A stretch of DNA of 64,000 bases from CANIGN01 sp964538275 (lineage in GTDB: Bacteria; Bdellovibrionota; UBA2428). Below, in pieces: positions 8,442 to 17,775 of the stretch. The stretch covers positions 1 through 64,000 of the forward strand of contig CAZIFW010000007.1 of assembly GCA_964538275.1 (NCBI GenBank). Direction: 5' to 3'. The position numbers and the translations under genes were made by a program. The number at the start of each line of letters is the position of its first letter. The first letter of the stretch is position 1. The notes beneath the pieces were generated by a model. The model saw only the letters and a program-made list of their open reading frames with translations. It made no database searches and was not told where the DNA came from.

Positions 8442-11078
8442 CTACAGTGTATCCAATTGCTTGAGGTTTTCATTCAATTTCTGGAATTTTTCCTCAGCTT
8501 CTTTAAGTTTAGCTTTTTCAGTTGCCACCACTTGCTCGGGGGCTCTGGCCACAAAACTTTCGTTAGAAAGTTTAGACTTAAGTCCTGTAATATAGCCCTC
8601 TAGCTGCCCTAGATCTTTTTTAATACGATCTTTTTCTTCTTTAACATCGACCAACTCAGCTGCTGGAATCTTAAAGCTCATTGTTGTTCCAGCAATTACG
8701 GAAGAAACAGTGAGAAGTCTGTGAGCACTGCTAAAGTCTTCTCCTAAAACTAAAGCCCCCTTACCCAAAGCCGTGATCCAAGTTGTGTTTTCTTGAAGCA
8801 ATTTTTTTTCTTCAGCTTGAAGTTGTGGAGCGTAGAGATTCACAACTTTGGAGAGAGGTGTTTTGCTCTCATTACGAACAGCTCTAAGCTCGACAATAAA
8901 TTTCTTAATCGCATCGAATTCTCTAAGCTCAGCATGCTCTTTACCCTTAGGAAAAGATTGCACAGCCAAAGAATCATCTGCTTTTACCCCTGGGAGTGAA
9001 TGCCACAACTCTTCAGTAACATGCGGACATAAGGGATGCATAAGCTTTAAGGATTCAGAAAGAACATACAAGAGTACAGGCTGATATTTTGCTCTGTCAG
9101 TCTTGGCAATTTCCAAGAACCAATCACAGTAATCGTTCCACACAAAGTGATAAACATCTTCTGCGGCTTCTTGCATCCGGAAATCTTCCCAAGCTTTGTT
9201 CACTCGGAAAGTGCAATTTTCTAAACCTTGCAGAATCCAGCGAGAAGGTAAATCGAAAGCTTCTACTTTTTTGATCTCTTTTACCGACTCGTCCATTAAA
9301 ACAAACTTGGTGGCATTCCAAACTTTGTTGATAAAGTTTCTGTAACTATCAATACGGTCCACAGAGAGTCTCAAGTCGCGACCCTGGACACAAAGAGCAT
9401 TGAGGGTCATGCGCAGAGAATCTGCTCCCACTGTTTGCATAATTTCGAGTGGATCTATCGTATTGCCTTTAGACTTAGACATTTTTTGGCCGTCTTCATC
9501 GCGCACCAAGGGATGCATATAAATACGATCAAAGGGAAGTTTACCTGTAAGTTCTTTACCCATCATAAGCATGCGGGCAACCCAAAAGAAAAGAATATCA
9601 AAACCCGTCTCAAGAACTTGAGTTGGATAAAAATTCTTCATGTCATCAGTTTTCTCAGGCCAACCCAAAGTAGAAAAAGGCCAAAGACCAGAAGAAAACC
9701 ACGTATCCAACACATCAGGATCAGGCTTAAGATTTTTGGATTTGCACTTCACACATTCCTTAAGATCTTGCTCGCTCACTTCTACGTGTTGGCAGTCTTC
9801 GCAGTGAAATGCGGGGATTCCATGTCCCCACCACAACTGTCTTGAAATACACCAATCGCGAATGTTTTCCATCCAGCGATTAAATTGATTGTGAAATTCA
9901 TGGGGAACAAATTTAAAGTCACCTTTGGCAAGGTCATCAGATACTGCTTTGGCCATAGTATCCATTTTGCAAAACCACTGATAACTCAAATAAGGTTCAA
10001 CGGGTACTCCTCCACGCTCAGAAATACCAATGCGATTCTTGTGCGCCTCTTCTTTTACAAGTTGCCCACTCTCTTTAAGAAGCTCTACAATTTTTTTACG
10101 AGCAACAAAGCGGTCCATTCCCGCAAATTGAGCTGCCTCATTGGGTAGATTTTTTATTATCTTAGCATCGGGAGTGAAAACGTTGATCAATTCTAAATTG
10201 TGTCGTGTACCAACTTCAAAGTCAGTGAAGTCGTGAGCCGGGGTAATTTTTACTACCCCAGATCCAAAACCTTGCTCAACAAAAGAATCAGCAATGATAG
10301 GAATTTCTCTGTTGGTAAAAGGGAGAAGAAGTTTTTTACCAATCCACTTTTTGTAACGCTCATCATCTGGATGCACGGCTACAGCAACGTCTCCTAACAG
10401 AGTTTCAGGTCGAGTAGTCGCCACAACTAATCCTTCGCTGGGATTATCTACGAGTGGGTATTGAATGTGCCAAAGCTTTCCATCACGTTCTTCGAATACA
10501 ACTTCGAGATCGCTCAAAACGGTGAGTGATTTGGGACACCAGTTGATTAATTTTTGTGCGCGATAGACGTGACCTTTTTTATAAAAATCAACAAAAGCTC
10601 TTTTCACTGCTTTGTTGAGATCTTCATCCATAGTGAATTTTACGCGCGACCAATCACAGCTCACACCCATAGCTCGAATCTGACTAAAAATTCGCGGGCG
10701 GTAGTCTTCAATCCACTTCCAACACTCTTCTAGAAATTTCTCGCGACCTAGGTCTTGGTAGTTCACCCCTTTGGCTGCGAGATGTTTTACAACTTGCATT
10801 TGCACTGCAATAGATGCGTGATCTGTTCCCGGAACGTAGAGCGTTTTTTTTCCGCGCATACGCTCCCAACGAATCAATGTATCTTCAAGTGTGAGCATCA
10901 AAGCATGACCTTGGTGCAAAACTCCGGTAACGTTTGGCGGAGGCATCATAACAACAAAGGACTCATCTAGAGGCTGAGCGTGAGCCGCGTGGCTTACCTC
11001 AGGCTTTGCAATGTTTTTTGAGTCCCAAAATTTTTGCCATTTGGCATCATGTATCTCCGGAGTATAAGCCTTTTCCAT
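8442..11078 (-). CDS. valS: Valyl-tRNA synthetase
   Basis: Class I aminoacyl-tRNA synthetase that charges tRNA-Val in the cytoplasm and edits mischarged threonine. At 878 residues it is full length. Seen in order: the ATP site in the form HQGH (55-58, within PPPNVTGVLHQGH; HIGH-like), the CP1 editing domain (TTRPETLLGD, HPDDERY), a zinc-binding-like pair of CxxC motifs (CEDCQH and CVKCKSKN), the KMSKS loop intact, the anticodon-binding domain, and the C-terminal coiled-coil arm typical of ValRS (about 810-878). No T-box or other leader element is evident. The next gene follows by 14 bases. Confidence 0.98.
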   Translation of the reverse strand: MEKAYTPEIHDAKWQKFWDSKNIAKPEVSHAAHAQPLDESFVVMMPPPNVTGVLHQGHALMLTLEDTLIRWERMRGKKTLYVPGTDHASIAVQMQVVKHLAAKGVNYQDLGREKFLEECWKWIEDYRPRIFSQIRAMGVSCDWSRVKFTMDEDLNKAVKRAFVDFYKKGHVYRAQKLINWCPKSLTVLSDLEVVFEERDGKLWHIQYPLVDNPSEGLVVATTRPETLLGDVAVAVHPDDERYKKWIGKKLLLPFTNREIPIIADSFVEQGFGSGVVKITPAHDFTDFEVGTRHNLELINVFTPDAKIIKNLPNEAAQFAGMDRFVARKKIVELLKESGQLVKEEAHKNRIGISERGGVPVEPYLSYQWFCKMDTMAKAVSDDLAKGDFKFVPHEFHNQFNRWMENIRDWCISRQLWWGHGIPAFHCEDCQHVEVSEQDLKECVKCKSKNLKPDPDVLDTWFSSGLWPFSTLGWPEKTDDMKNFYPTQVLETGFDILFFWVARMLMMGKELTGKLPFDRIYMHPLVRDEDGQKMSKSKGNTIDPLEIMQTVGADSLRMTLNALCVQGRDLRLSVDRIDSYRNFINKVWNATKFVLMDESVKEIKKVEAFDLPSRWILQGLENCTFRVNKAWEDFRMQEAAEDVYHFVWNDYCDWFLEIAKTDRAKYQPVLLYVLSESLKLMHPLCPHVTEELWHSLPGVKADDSLAVQSFPKGKEHAELREFDAIKKFIVELRAVRNESKTPLSKVVNLYAPQLQAEEKKLLQENTTWITALGKGALVLGEDFSSAHRLLTVSSVIAGTTMSFKIPAAELVDVKEEKDRIKKDLGQLEGYITGLKSKLSNESFVARAPEQVVATEKAKLKEAEEKFQKLNENLKQLDTL

Positions 11079-11157
11079 AACCGGCTTAGCTTAGGGGACT
11101 TAGGTCGCTGGCTCAAACACTTTTGCGGAGCGTCAATAAATGCCTTTGTTCTTTAGA

Positions 11158-12024
11158 CTAAGGCTTAGAGTGCATATGGATTGCGACGGGGGTCACCTCA
11201 ACCACCTGACTGCCCGAAACTAACAAGTACGAGCTCACGTAAGGCAGGCCCTGAAGACTTCTTTGAATACTCGATAAACTAATAGTCCTAGGAGCGTGCC
11301 CATCTGCGCTCAACGAGAGTATCTGAACCGGATTTCCTGTTTCGTCCTTTTCTTCGGAAATTCGAAAGTTCACAGAGGCTGCTTTCTCTTTTTTTGAAGA
11401 ATGAAAATCAATCATGATAGAGGTAGGACGTGTAGCCTCTTCTTTTACCCCAAAGAGCCCTGCAAAATGATTTACATACTCACTTGAACGATGAGTAAAG
11501 AGATTACCCTTTTCCGCTGTGTAAACTCCATTCGAATACGAAAAGCCTCGGTTCTTCATCCAATCTCCCTGATAAAAACCTTTCAATTTAGCCTTGGCAA
11601 AAGTATTAGCACTTCTAAAAGATCTATTGAGATTATCTCCCGTTAATTCATCGAGCATAACGCTCTTGAGATTAAAGTTAGATTCAGGATTGCCTTGAGC
11701 ATCGTAAATAACTCCATCAAAAATGGGAATTCCTTCCTTAAAACCATTCATTTCGGCAGCTAGTAGAAAATTTTTATCAGGCATATGATAAGAAACTTTC
11801 TTAAGTGCTGCTACCTCATGAGCGGCTGTTCGAGAACCAGAAGTGCTTAACATGCTAAAGTTATCGCTCACATGTGTAACGACATGTTCAGGATCAGAGA
11901 ATAAAACATCTTCAATTCTGCTGACATAAGCTAAGCCTTGGCGACACTTGGATAAAAAATCCTTAGCAGTGAGAGGAACTATGAATGCAAAGAGCAAAGA
12001 ACCTAAAAGTACCCTCAGCCTCAT
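11158..12024 (-). CDS. Exported protein of unknown function
   Basis: A 288-residue protein with a classical signal peptide (basic MRLR, hydrophobic core to about residue 18, cleavage near LTA-KD), hence periplasmic or secreted. No family recognised. The mature part has one early Cys (about residue 27) and a His-containing segment SIMIDFHSSKKEK, but no complete catalytic pattern. It stands alone, 79 bases upstream of valS on the same strand and divergent from the DUF255 gene. Confidence 0.75.
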   Translation of the reverse strand: MRLRVLLGSLLFAFIVPLTAKDFLSKCRQGLAYVSRIEDVLFSDPEHVVTHVSDNFSMLSTSGSRTAAHEVAALKKVSYHMPDKNFLLAAEMNGFKEGIPIFDGVIYDAQGNPESNFNLKSVMLDELTGDNLNRSFRSANTFAKAKLKGFYQGDWMKNRGFSYSNGVYTAEKGNLFTHRSSEYVNHFAGLFGVKEEATRPTSIMIDFHSSKKEKAASVNFRISEEKDETGNPVQILSLSADGHAPRTISLSSIQRSLQGLPYVSSYLLVSGSQVVEVTPVAIHMHSKP

Positions 12025-12093
12025 CTCCTTATTTTAACCCGATAATCTCATTAAAAATGCCAAATAGCCTACAACGAACTAGTGTGGACGGGT

Positions 12094-14010
12094 ATGAACG
12101 AGCTCTCCAAAGAAAAAAGCCCCTACCTACAGCAGCACGCCGGCAATCCTGTGCACTGGAAAGCATGGGGAGAGGCTGCGTTCGAAATTGCCCGCACTAC
12201 GGATAAGCCCATTTTTTTATCGATTGGATACAGCACCTGCCATTGGTGCCACGTTATGGAACGCGAATCTTTTGAGCGCAAAGAGATTGCGGACTTTTTA
12301 AATGAAAACTTTGTATCCATAAAAGTAGATCGCGAAGAACTGCCTGAAGTAGACGCTCTCTATATGGAAGCTCTTCATATCATGACCAGTCGCGGAGGCT
12401 GGCCTTTAAACATCTTCCTCGATCACGATCTTCGCCCTTATTATGGTGGAACTTACTTTCCTCCTCAGAATTTTTTTAAAATTCTTCATCAATTGAGTCA
12501 TATGTGGAAAGAGCGACGAGAAGAATTGAGCAAAGTCGCTGAAGAGTTAAAAGTTTACCTCACACGAGATGATGAAAAAGTAGAAGGCGCCAGCATTCCT
12601 CATCTTAAGAGTGCTTTTATTCAATCCAGTGATCATGCTTTTGATCTTGTTCATGGGGGCCATAAAGGCGCGCCCAAATTTCCAATGAATTATGAAGCAA
12701 TAGCGCTATTGCGCTTTAACGAAGCAATCAATCAAGAGCCTCAAAAAAATGTAACAACTTACCTAGAAAAAATACTCTCAGGCGGAATTTGGGATCATGT
12801 AGGAGGCGGCTTACATAGATACTCTACAGATGATGAGTGGAGAGTGCCACATTTTGAAAAAATGCTTTACGATCAAGCCTCACTTTTAAGCTTGCTCGCT
12901 GAAACGTTACTTAAAGAAGAAAATTCGTTTTTCCGTAAACGTGCAGAAAGTTTAATCTCATATTTAGAACGCGACTTGAAAATGCCTCAAGGGGCTTTTT
13001 ACACAGCCGAAGATGCCGACTCTGAGGGAGAAGAGGGTCGATTTTACATATGGACGCACGAGGAGCTTACAAAGATCCTCACTCCAGATGAAATGCGCGC
13101 ACTCTCGTTGCACTTTGAAATTCAAGAAGAAGGCAATTGGGAACAACATATAGTCATTCACGCAGACTCAGCTGAAAGTGAAGATTACTCTACAATTTGG
13201 AATAAACTCTTAAGCCACAGAAGCAAAAGACCTCGCCCGCTGCGTGACGAAAAAATTATCACATCTTGGAATGGCCTTATGATCAGTGCCTTAGCTCGCT
13301 ATGCGCGAACGACTGAAAACCCTAAAGCCTTGCAACTTGCTAAAGAAGCTGCAGACTTTATTATCTCTAAGCTTTATGAAAATAAAAAACTCTATCGTCG
13401 TTGGATGAGTGGCGAGACAAAGTTTCTTGCTCAGCTTGAGGATTATGCTTTTTTTATTGAAGGCCTGAGAGAACTGTATCTCAGCAGTATGGAGTTAAAA
13501 TACCTCAACATTGCGATTGAATTGCAAGATCAAGCCCACGAAATTTTCTGGAAAGATTCACGTGGCTTTATCTCTAATAACGGTGAAAGTGTTTGGAGAG
13601 AAAATCAAGAGTTCAGCGACAATGTTACACCTTCAGCCATTAGCACTGCACTTTTAAATCTTACGTGGCTTTCCGAAATTTCTCTTCGCGAGGATTATTT
13701 AGACAAAGCTCGCTCTGCCGCTAAGATTTTTCCACAAGGACTTTTGCAGTACCCACTTATTTATCCACGCATGATTGAATTCTATGACTTAGTAGAAGAT
13801 GGAATTGAGACTGTTGCAATTGTTCTTAAAGACGAAACACATCTTAGTGATTATTTATGTTTAGAAAATTATAATGCCAAACGCTGTGTTGTAGCTTCTA
13901 ACAAAGCTGAACACCCTCTCTTAAAAGACAAAAAAGCACACTTTGAAGAAGCGACTTATTATATTTGTAAAAACAAAACATGCAGCGCTCCCCAAAAGAA
14001 TTACACATAA
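12094..14010 (+). CDS. Thioredoxin-domain protein of the YyaL/SSP411 (DUF255) family
   Basis: Large soluble protein (638 residues from ATG 12094) with an N-terminal DUF255 thioredoxin-like domain followed by an (alpha/alpha)6-barrel like that of N-acylglucosamine epimerases. Family hallmarks are present: KSPYLQQHAGNPVHW at the start, the redox-type motif STCHWCHVM, the GGWPLNIFL block, GGIWDHVGGGLHRYS, and EDADSEGEEGRFYIW. GTG 12082 in the same frame is an alternative start, but the ATG puts homology at the very beginning. The substrate of this family is not settled. It converges on the glutaredoxin gene across a hairpin terminator. Confidence 0.92.
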   Translation: MNELSKEKSPYLQQHAGNPVHWKAWGEAAFEIARTTDKPIFLSIGYSTCHWCHVMERESFERKEIADFLNENFVSIKVDREELPEVDALYMEALHIMTSRGGWPLNIFLDHDLRPYYGGTYFPPQNFFKILHQLSHMWKERREELSKVAEELKVYLTRDDEKVEGASIPHLKSAFIQSSDHAFDLVHGGHKGAPKFPMNYEAIALLRFNEAINQEPQKNVTTYLEKILSGGIWDHVGGGLHRYSTDDEWRVPHFEKMLYDQASLLSLLAETLLKEENSFFRKRAESLISYLERDLKMPQGAFYTAEDADSEGEEGRFYIWTHEELTKILTPDEMRALSLHFEIQEEGNWEQHIVIHADSAESEDYSTIWNKLLSHRSKRPRPLRDEKIITSWNGLMISALARYARTTENPKALQLAKEAADFIISKLYENKKLYRRWMSGETKFLAQLEDYAFFIEGLRELYLSSMELKYLNIAIELQDQAHEIFWKDSRGFISNNGESVWRENQEFSDNVTPSAISTALLNLTWLSEISLREDYLDKARSAAKIFPQGLLQYPLIYPRMIEFYDLVEDGIETVAIVLKDETHLSDYLCLENYNAKRCVVASNKAEHPLLKDKKAHFEEATYYICKNKTCSAPQKNYT

Positions 14011-14015
14011 AACAA

Positions 14016-14046
14016 AAGGGCCTCGGACGTTAAATCCGAAGCCCTT
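14016..14046 (-). terminator. Rho-independent terminator between convergent genes
   Basis: Stem AAGGGC-x-TCGGA paired with TCCGA-x-GCCCTT. On the minus strand the stem runs into a T-rich stretch (TTGTTTT), and on the plus strand into a weaker ATTTT run. Position, 60 bases before the DUF255 stop and the grxD stop meet, fits a shared terminator used mainly by grxD. Confidence 0.75.
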
Positions 14047-14070
14047 AAAGATTTTAAATATTATATAAGA

Positions 14071-14400
14071 CTACTTAATAAGACCTTTTTCGCTAAGCAA
14101 TTTTTGTAGCTCACCACTTTGAGCCATCTCAGTTGTAATATCACAACCCCCTACAAATTCTTGCTTAATGTAAAGCTGAGGAATAGTGGGCCAATTTGAA
14201 TATTCCTTAATGGCGCTTCTGAGGTTTTCGTCATCTAAAATATTGATACCCTCAAAGCTTACGCCTGTAGATTTTAGAATTTGTACCACGCGACCAGAAA
14301 AGCCGCACATAGGAAAATCCGGATTTCCCTTCATAAACAAAACAACGTCGTTAGATTGAATTTTCTCTTGAATAAACTTAAGGGCTTCTTCGTTGGTCAT
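14071..14400 (-). CDS. grxD: Monothiol glutaredoxin, Grx4/GrxD type
   Basis: A 109-residue monothiol glutaredoxin. The family binds a [2Fe-2S] cluster with glutathione and passes it to client proteins in the cytoplasm. Seen: the CGFS motif in FPMCGFSGRVVQIL, the WPTIPQLYI segment with its cis-proline, and the GGCDI glutathione-binding block. It follows the acetoacetyl-CoA synthetase gene by seven bases on the same strand, so the two probably share an mRNA, though no functional link is obvious. An Fe-S carrier of the ErpA type lies elsewhere in the window (35355-35681). Confidence 0.95.
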   Translation of the reverse strand: MTNEEALKFIQEKIQSNDVVLFMKGNPDFPMCGFSGRVVQILKSTGVSFEGINILDDENLRSAIKEYSNWPTIPQLYIKQEFVGGCDITTEMAQSGELQKLLSEKGLIK

Positions 14401-14407
14401 CTTGACC

Positions 14408-16330
14408 TTAGTTGTCTATCAAAGTCTTGAATTTTTCAAATGATTTCAGCACAGCAGGGTTTTGAAGGGCTTCTAAGTTTTGAGGAGCTTCACCCTTTAG
14501 GAGCTTTTTAACGGCTAATTCCACTTTTTTACCACTTAGAGTGTATGGGATTTCTTGAACTTCAAAAATAAAATCAGGTACATGGCGCGGAGAAGCCTTC
14601 AGTTTTAACTCCTTTTTAAGGCGAAGCTTGAGCTCATCTGTAAGTGTCCCTTCTTTTAGTTTTAAAAAGAGAACTACCTTTTCGTCACCCTCTACAGCCT
14701 TACCCACAACAAGTGAATCTGCAACTTGAGGATCAAGCTCCACGACACGGTAAATTTCAGCCGTACCAATGCGCACACCTCCGGGGTTTAAGGTGGCATC
14801 AGAGCGCCCGTGAACTTCTATCCCACCCTCAGGGGTTAACGTTATGTAGTCGCCATGATGCCAAACTCCCTCAAAATGATTGAAGTATGCATCTGCATAT
14901 TTTTTATTTTCAGGATCATTTAAAAAAGCAACAGGCATACAAGGAAATGGAGTTTTGCAAACAAGCTCCCCATCCTCGCCTCGAATACTTCGACCTTGGG
15001 AATCAAAAGCATCTACATTCATTCCCAAACCTGCTGCTTGAATTTCTCCTCGTCTCACGGGAGACCACGGATTTCCAAGCATAAAACAACTCACAATATC
15101 GGTTCCGCCAGAAATACTCGCAAGCTGAGATATTTTTTTAGGATCAATGTGTGTGTAGTAATAATCAAAATCTTCGGGCAAAAGTGGCGAGCCTGTAGAA
15201 AAAGTAATACGCGGTAATTCTATTTGAGGAAGCATCCCTTTGCTTCGACAAGCGGCTATAAATCGCGCAGAAGTTCCAAAAGCTTTTATCTTGTGATCAT
15301 TTACAAAATTCCAAAGCGACCATTCACCAACGAGAGGAGAACCCTCAAGCGTATATAGCTCAGCTCCTGCGTACAACCCACTCAACATCCAGTTCCACAT
15401 CATCCAGCCTGTTGTGGTGTAATACATAAAACGTTCATTTGGTTTTATGTTGGAATGCAAAAGCAATTCTTTTACATGCTGAAGTAATACGCCCCCTGTG
15501 GAGTGCACGATACACTTGGGCGTTCCCGTAGTGCCAGATGAAAACAAAATGTAAAGAGCCGCATTAAAAGGCATGCGCTTGAAAGTTAAATCAGAATAAT
15601 CTGCTTTAACCCCTTGGCACTGCTTCCAAAGTTCTCTTAGAGGAATTGAGTGCAACTGAAATTTTTCGCTCAATGCTTTTTCAATATTGTGAGCTTTTTC
15701 TTTAAGATCAAACGTTTTGCCACCATAGACTGTTTGAGTATCGTAAAGAAAAAACTTTGGCTCTACTTGATAAAAGCGATCCAGAACTCCTTGCTCTCCA
15801 AAGTCTGGAGAACAACTTGCCCACGTAGCCCCTAAACTATTTGCAGCAAGCATGGCCACTAGAGCTAAATGATTATTCCCTACAAATGCCGCTACTCGAT
15901 CTCTAGGTTGTAGACCTAAAGAAATAAAATACTGTTGAAAAACTTTTACAGCTCCCAAAAGTTCTTCGCGCGAAAGCTCCACCATGAGTTCATTTTTTTC
16001 ATAGTACGATCTCACGGGCGTCTGACTTAACTGGGCAAGAATATTCTCTGAATAACTCAACTCTAGAGACGGAAACCAAGTACCGCCATAAAAGTTTTGG
16101 GTATCATTTTTATATACGATATCTGTGTCGCCACTGAATTTAAGTTTGCTCCAGAACAAGAGTTCTTTCCAAAAGCTCTCATAATTTTTTACGGACCAAA
16201 AATGAAGTTCCGCATAGGAGTTAAATTTTTGAGAATAGGCTAATTCAATGTGTTTTTTAAAACCCCAAAGCAAAGAAGCCTCGAGAGAGTCTCTCGAGGC
16301 TTCCCATAAGATTGGATTTTGTTTGTTCAT
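14408..16330 (-). CDS. aacS: Acetoacetyl-CoA synthetase (acetoacetate-CoA ligase)
   Basis: Adenylate-forming enzyme of 640 residues that activates acetoacetate to acetoacetyl-CoA in the cytoplasm, a step used for ketone-body or leucine carbon and for polyhydroxybutyrate turnover. Diagnostic: AMP-binding motif FSSGTTGTPKCIVH, the segment YTTTGWMMWNWMLSGL characteristic of acetoacetyl-CoA synthetases rather than acetyl-CoA synthetase, the GRSDATLNPGGVRIGTAEIY core, and the C-terminal Lys in TLSGKKVE. Upstream, with 33 bases between, lies a FadL-type fatty acid porin, so the pair may serve lipid carbon uptake and use. Confidence 0.93.
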   Translation of the reverse strand: MNKQNPILWEASRDSLEASLLWGFKKHIELAYSQKFNSYAELHFWSVKNYESFWKELLFWSKLKFSGDTDIVYKNDTQNFYGGTWFPSLELSYSENILAQLSQTPVRSYYEKNELMVELSREELLGAVKVFQQYFISLGLQPRDRVAAFVGNNHLALVAMLAANSLGATWASCSPDFGEQGVLDRFYQVEPKFFLYDTQTVYGGKTFDLKEKAHNIEKALSEKFQLHSIPLRELWKQCQGVKADYSDLTFKRMPFNAALYILFSSGTTGTPKCIVHSTGGVLLQHVKELLLHSNIKPNERFMYYTTTGWMMWNWMLSGLYAGAELYTLEGSPLVGEWSLWNFVNDHKIKAFGTSARFIAACRSKGMLPQIELPRITFSTGSPLLPEDFDYYYTHIDPKKISQLASISGGTDIVSCFMLGNPWSPVRRGEIQAAGLGMNVDAFDSQGRSIRGEDGELVCKTPFPCMPVAFLNDPENKKYADAYFNHFEGVWHHGDYITLTPEGGIEVHGRSDATLNPGGVRIGTAEIYRVVELDPQVADSLVVGKAVEGDEKVVLFLKLKEGTLTDELKLRLKKELKLKASPRHVPDFIFEVQEIPYTLSGKKVELAVKKLLKGEAPQNLEALQNPAVLKSFEKFKTLIDN

Positions 16331-16363
16331 TCACAAACTCATTAAACAATCTGCGCGTTTTGC

Positions 16364-17608
16364 TTAGTAAGTATAAGCTACGCCCAAATGTGCCGTGATT
16401 GCATCTGTTGTGAAATCACCTGTATTGCCATCAGAAAGGTTAGTGCCGTCGCCTCTAACTAAACTGTAATCAACAGCAACGTCTGCATCCCATGCTCCCA
16501 AGTCAAAGCCGCTACCCACAGAAAGAGTATGACCTATGCCAGGAGGTGAGAATGTAGCGCGCGCATAGCGATCTGAAGTCACTTTAGAGGTGTAAACGTA
16601 ACCTGCGCGAAGAGCCATCATGTCGCTTGTTTGCCACTGAGCTCCGATACGACCAACCCATTGATCGTGCCACTTAAGCTCAATGTCTCCCGCTGAAAGC
16701 TGAGCACTGCCAGGTACAGTGATCTCAAGCTTTTTGTTGGCTGCGTAGTTTGTCCAAGAAATCTCTCCGAAAGCAGTCACTGTATCGGTAAATTTGTAAT
16801 CTGTGCCTAATGCAACTTGGAAAGGAAAAGAAGATGTGATGTCAGCATCTTGATAAGATCCGTTGATCGCGCCACGCGCACTTGCTGAACCCTTTAGAGT
16901 TAAAGGAACTGCCGTTCTAACGTTTAAGCCCACACCTAATTTTTCGCCACGGTACTGAGCACCTGCACGGAAGCTAGAGAAGTCCCATGCTTTCAAATCT
17001 TTGTATGTAACTTCTAGGCCCGCCAAACCACCTGCCACAGCAGAGGTAGAGATTAATTCAGCCGTTGCATAAGTTGCTCTCCAAGCTACACCTAAAGAAA
17101 ACTCTTTAGTAACTTGAGTCGCAGCACCTACTGTAAAATCAAGAATGCGAAGTTCTGATTTTGCTTTTCCATCCGTAATAGGAGCGCCTGTTCCCGCAGT
17201 GATTCCTTCGTATTCAGTATTTGTTCCACCAGATACGAAAGCTCCTACACCCACAACAAACTTGTTGTTGAGTTTATAAGCACTCGTTAAAGCAGCAACT
17301 GGAGAAAATCCCAATTCAGATTTTTTATCAGTTTGAGTTGCAGAGACGGGTCCGCTGAATTCAGAAAAAGTTGGAGAAAAGTTTAGGCGTATGTCACCTT
17401 GACCTTCGATGAAACCAAGACCAGCAGGGTTAAAGAAGAGTGCTTCTGAGTCATTAACAGAAGAAGTAGCAGCGCCACCAAAACCTTGATATTTACCCGA
17501 CCAAAGAGCATTTTTTTCAAAACCTGCAGCAAATACAGCAGACGATGCGAATGCACCCAATACACACAACGCACCCTTAGCGCGTAATCCCATAACATTC
17601 TTCAACAT
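16364..17608 (-). CDS. FadL/OmpP1/TodX-type outer membrane transporter
   Basis: Outer membrane beta-barrel for long-chain fatty acids or other hydrophobic substrates. Seen: signal peptide (MLKNVMGLRAKGALCVLG..., cleavage after AVFA near residue 27), then the family's N-terminal hatch with NDSEALFFNPAGLGFI, alternating amphipathic strands, and a C-terminal aromatic residue (Tyr). The start is ATG 17608, since GGAGG stands 10 bases upstream; the frame is open for 12 more codons but those lack a signal-like sequence. At 414 residues it is of usual length. In a predator or scavenger such a porin would import lipid from other cells, but that is inference. Confidence 0.9.
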   Translation of the reverse strand: MLKNVMGLRAKGALCVLGAFASSAVFAAGFEKNALWSGKYQGFGGAATSSVNDSEALFFNPAGLGFIEGQGDIRLNFSPTFSEFSGPVSATQTDKKSELGFSPVAALTSAYKLNNKFVVGVGAFVSGGTNTEYEGITAGTGAPITDGKAKSELRILDFTVGAATQVTKEFSLGVAWRATYATAELISTSAVAGGLAGLEVTYKDLKAWDFSSFRAGAQYRGEKLGVGLNVRTAVPLTLKGSASARGAINGSYQDADITSSFPFQVALGTDYKFTDTVTAFGEISWTNYAANKKLEITVPGSAQLSAGDIELKWHDQWVGRIGAQWQTSDMMALRAGYVYTSKVTSDRYARATFSPPGIGHTLSVGSGFDLGAWDADVAVDYSLVRGDGTNLSDGNTGDFTTDAITAHLGVAYTY

Positions 17609-17775
17609 ACTCAGAGAACCTCCATTAGACCTTCGGTCTCCCACAGCTTGGGGACTTCTTCAATCATTGCTCCTCTAAAGGTACATGTGAATGACTAGGC
17701 GCTTCCTTTTTAAATCAACTCAAGTGCCTTAATTGCAGACTTCCCACTTGTTCCCAGCTGAAATAAGCTAACAAA

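Noticed and set aside
9435..9845. 136-residue plus-strand frame inside valS
   Set aside because: Antisense shadow of a conserved synthetase; no start signals and no protein-like pattern.
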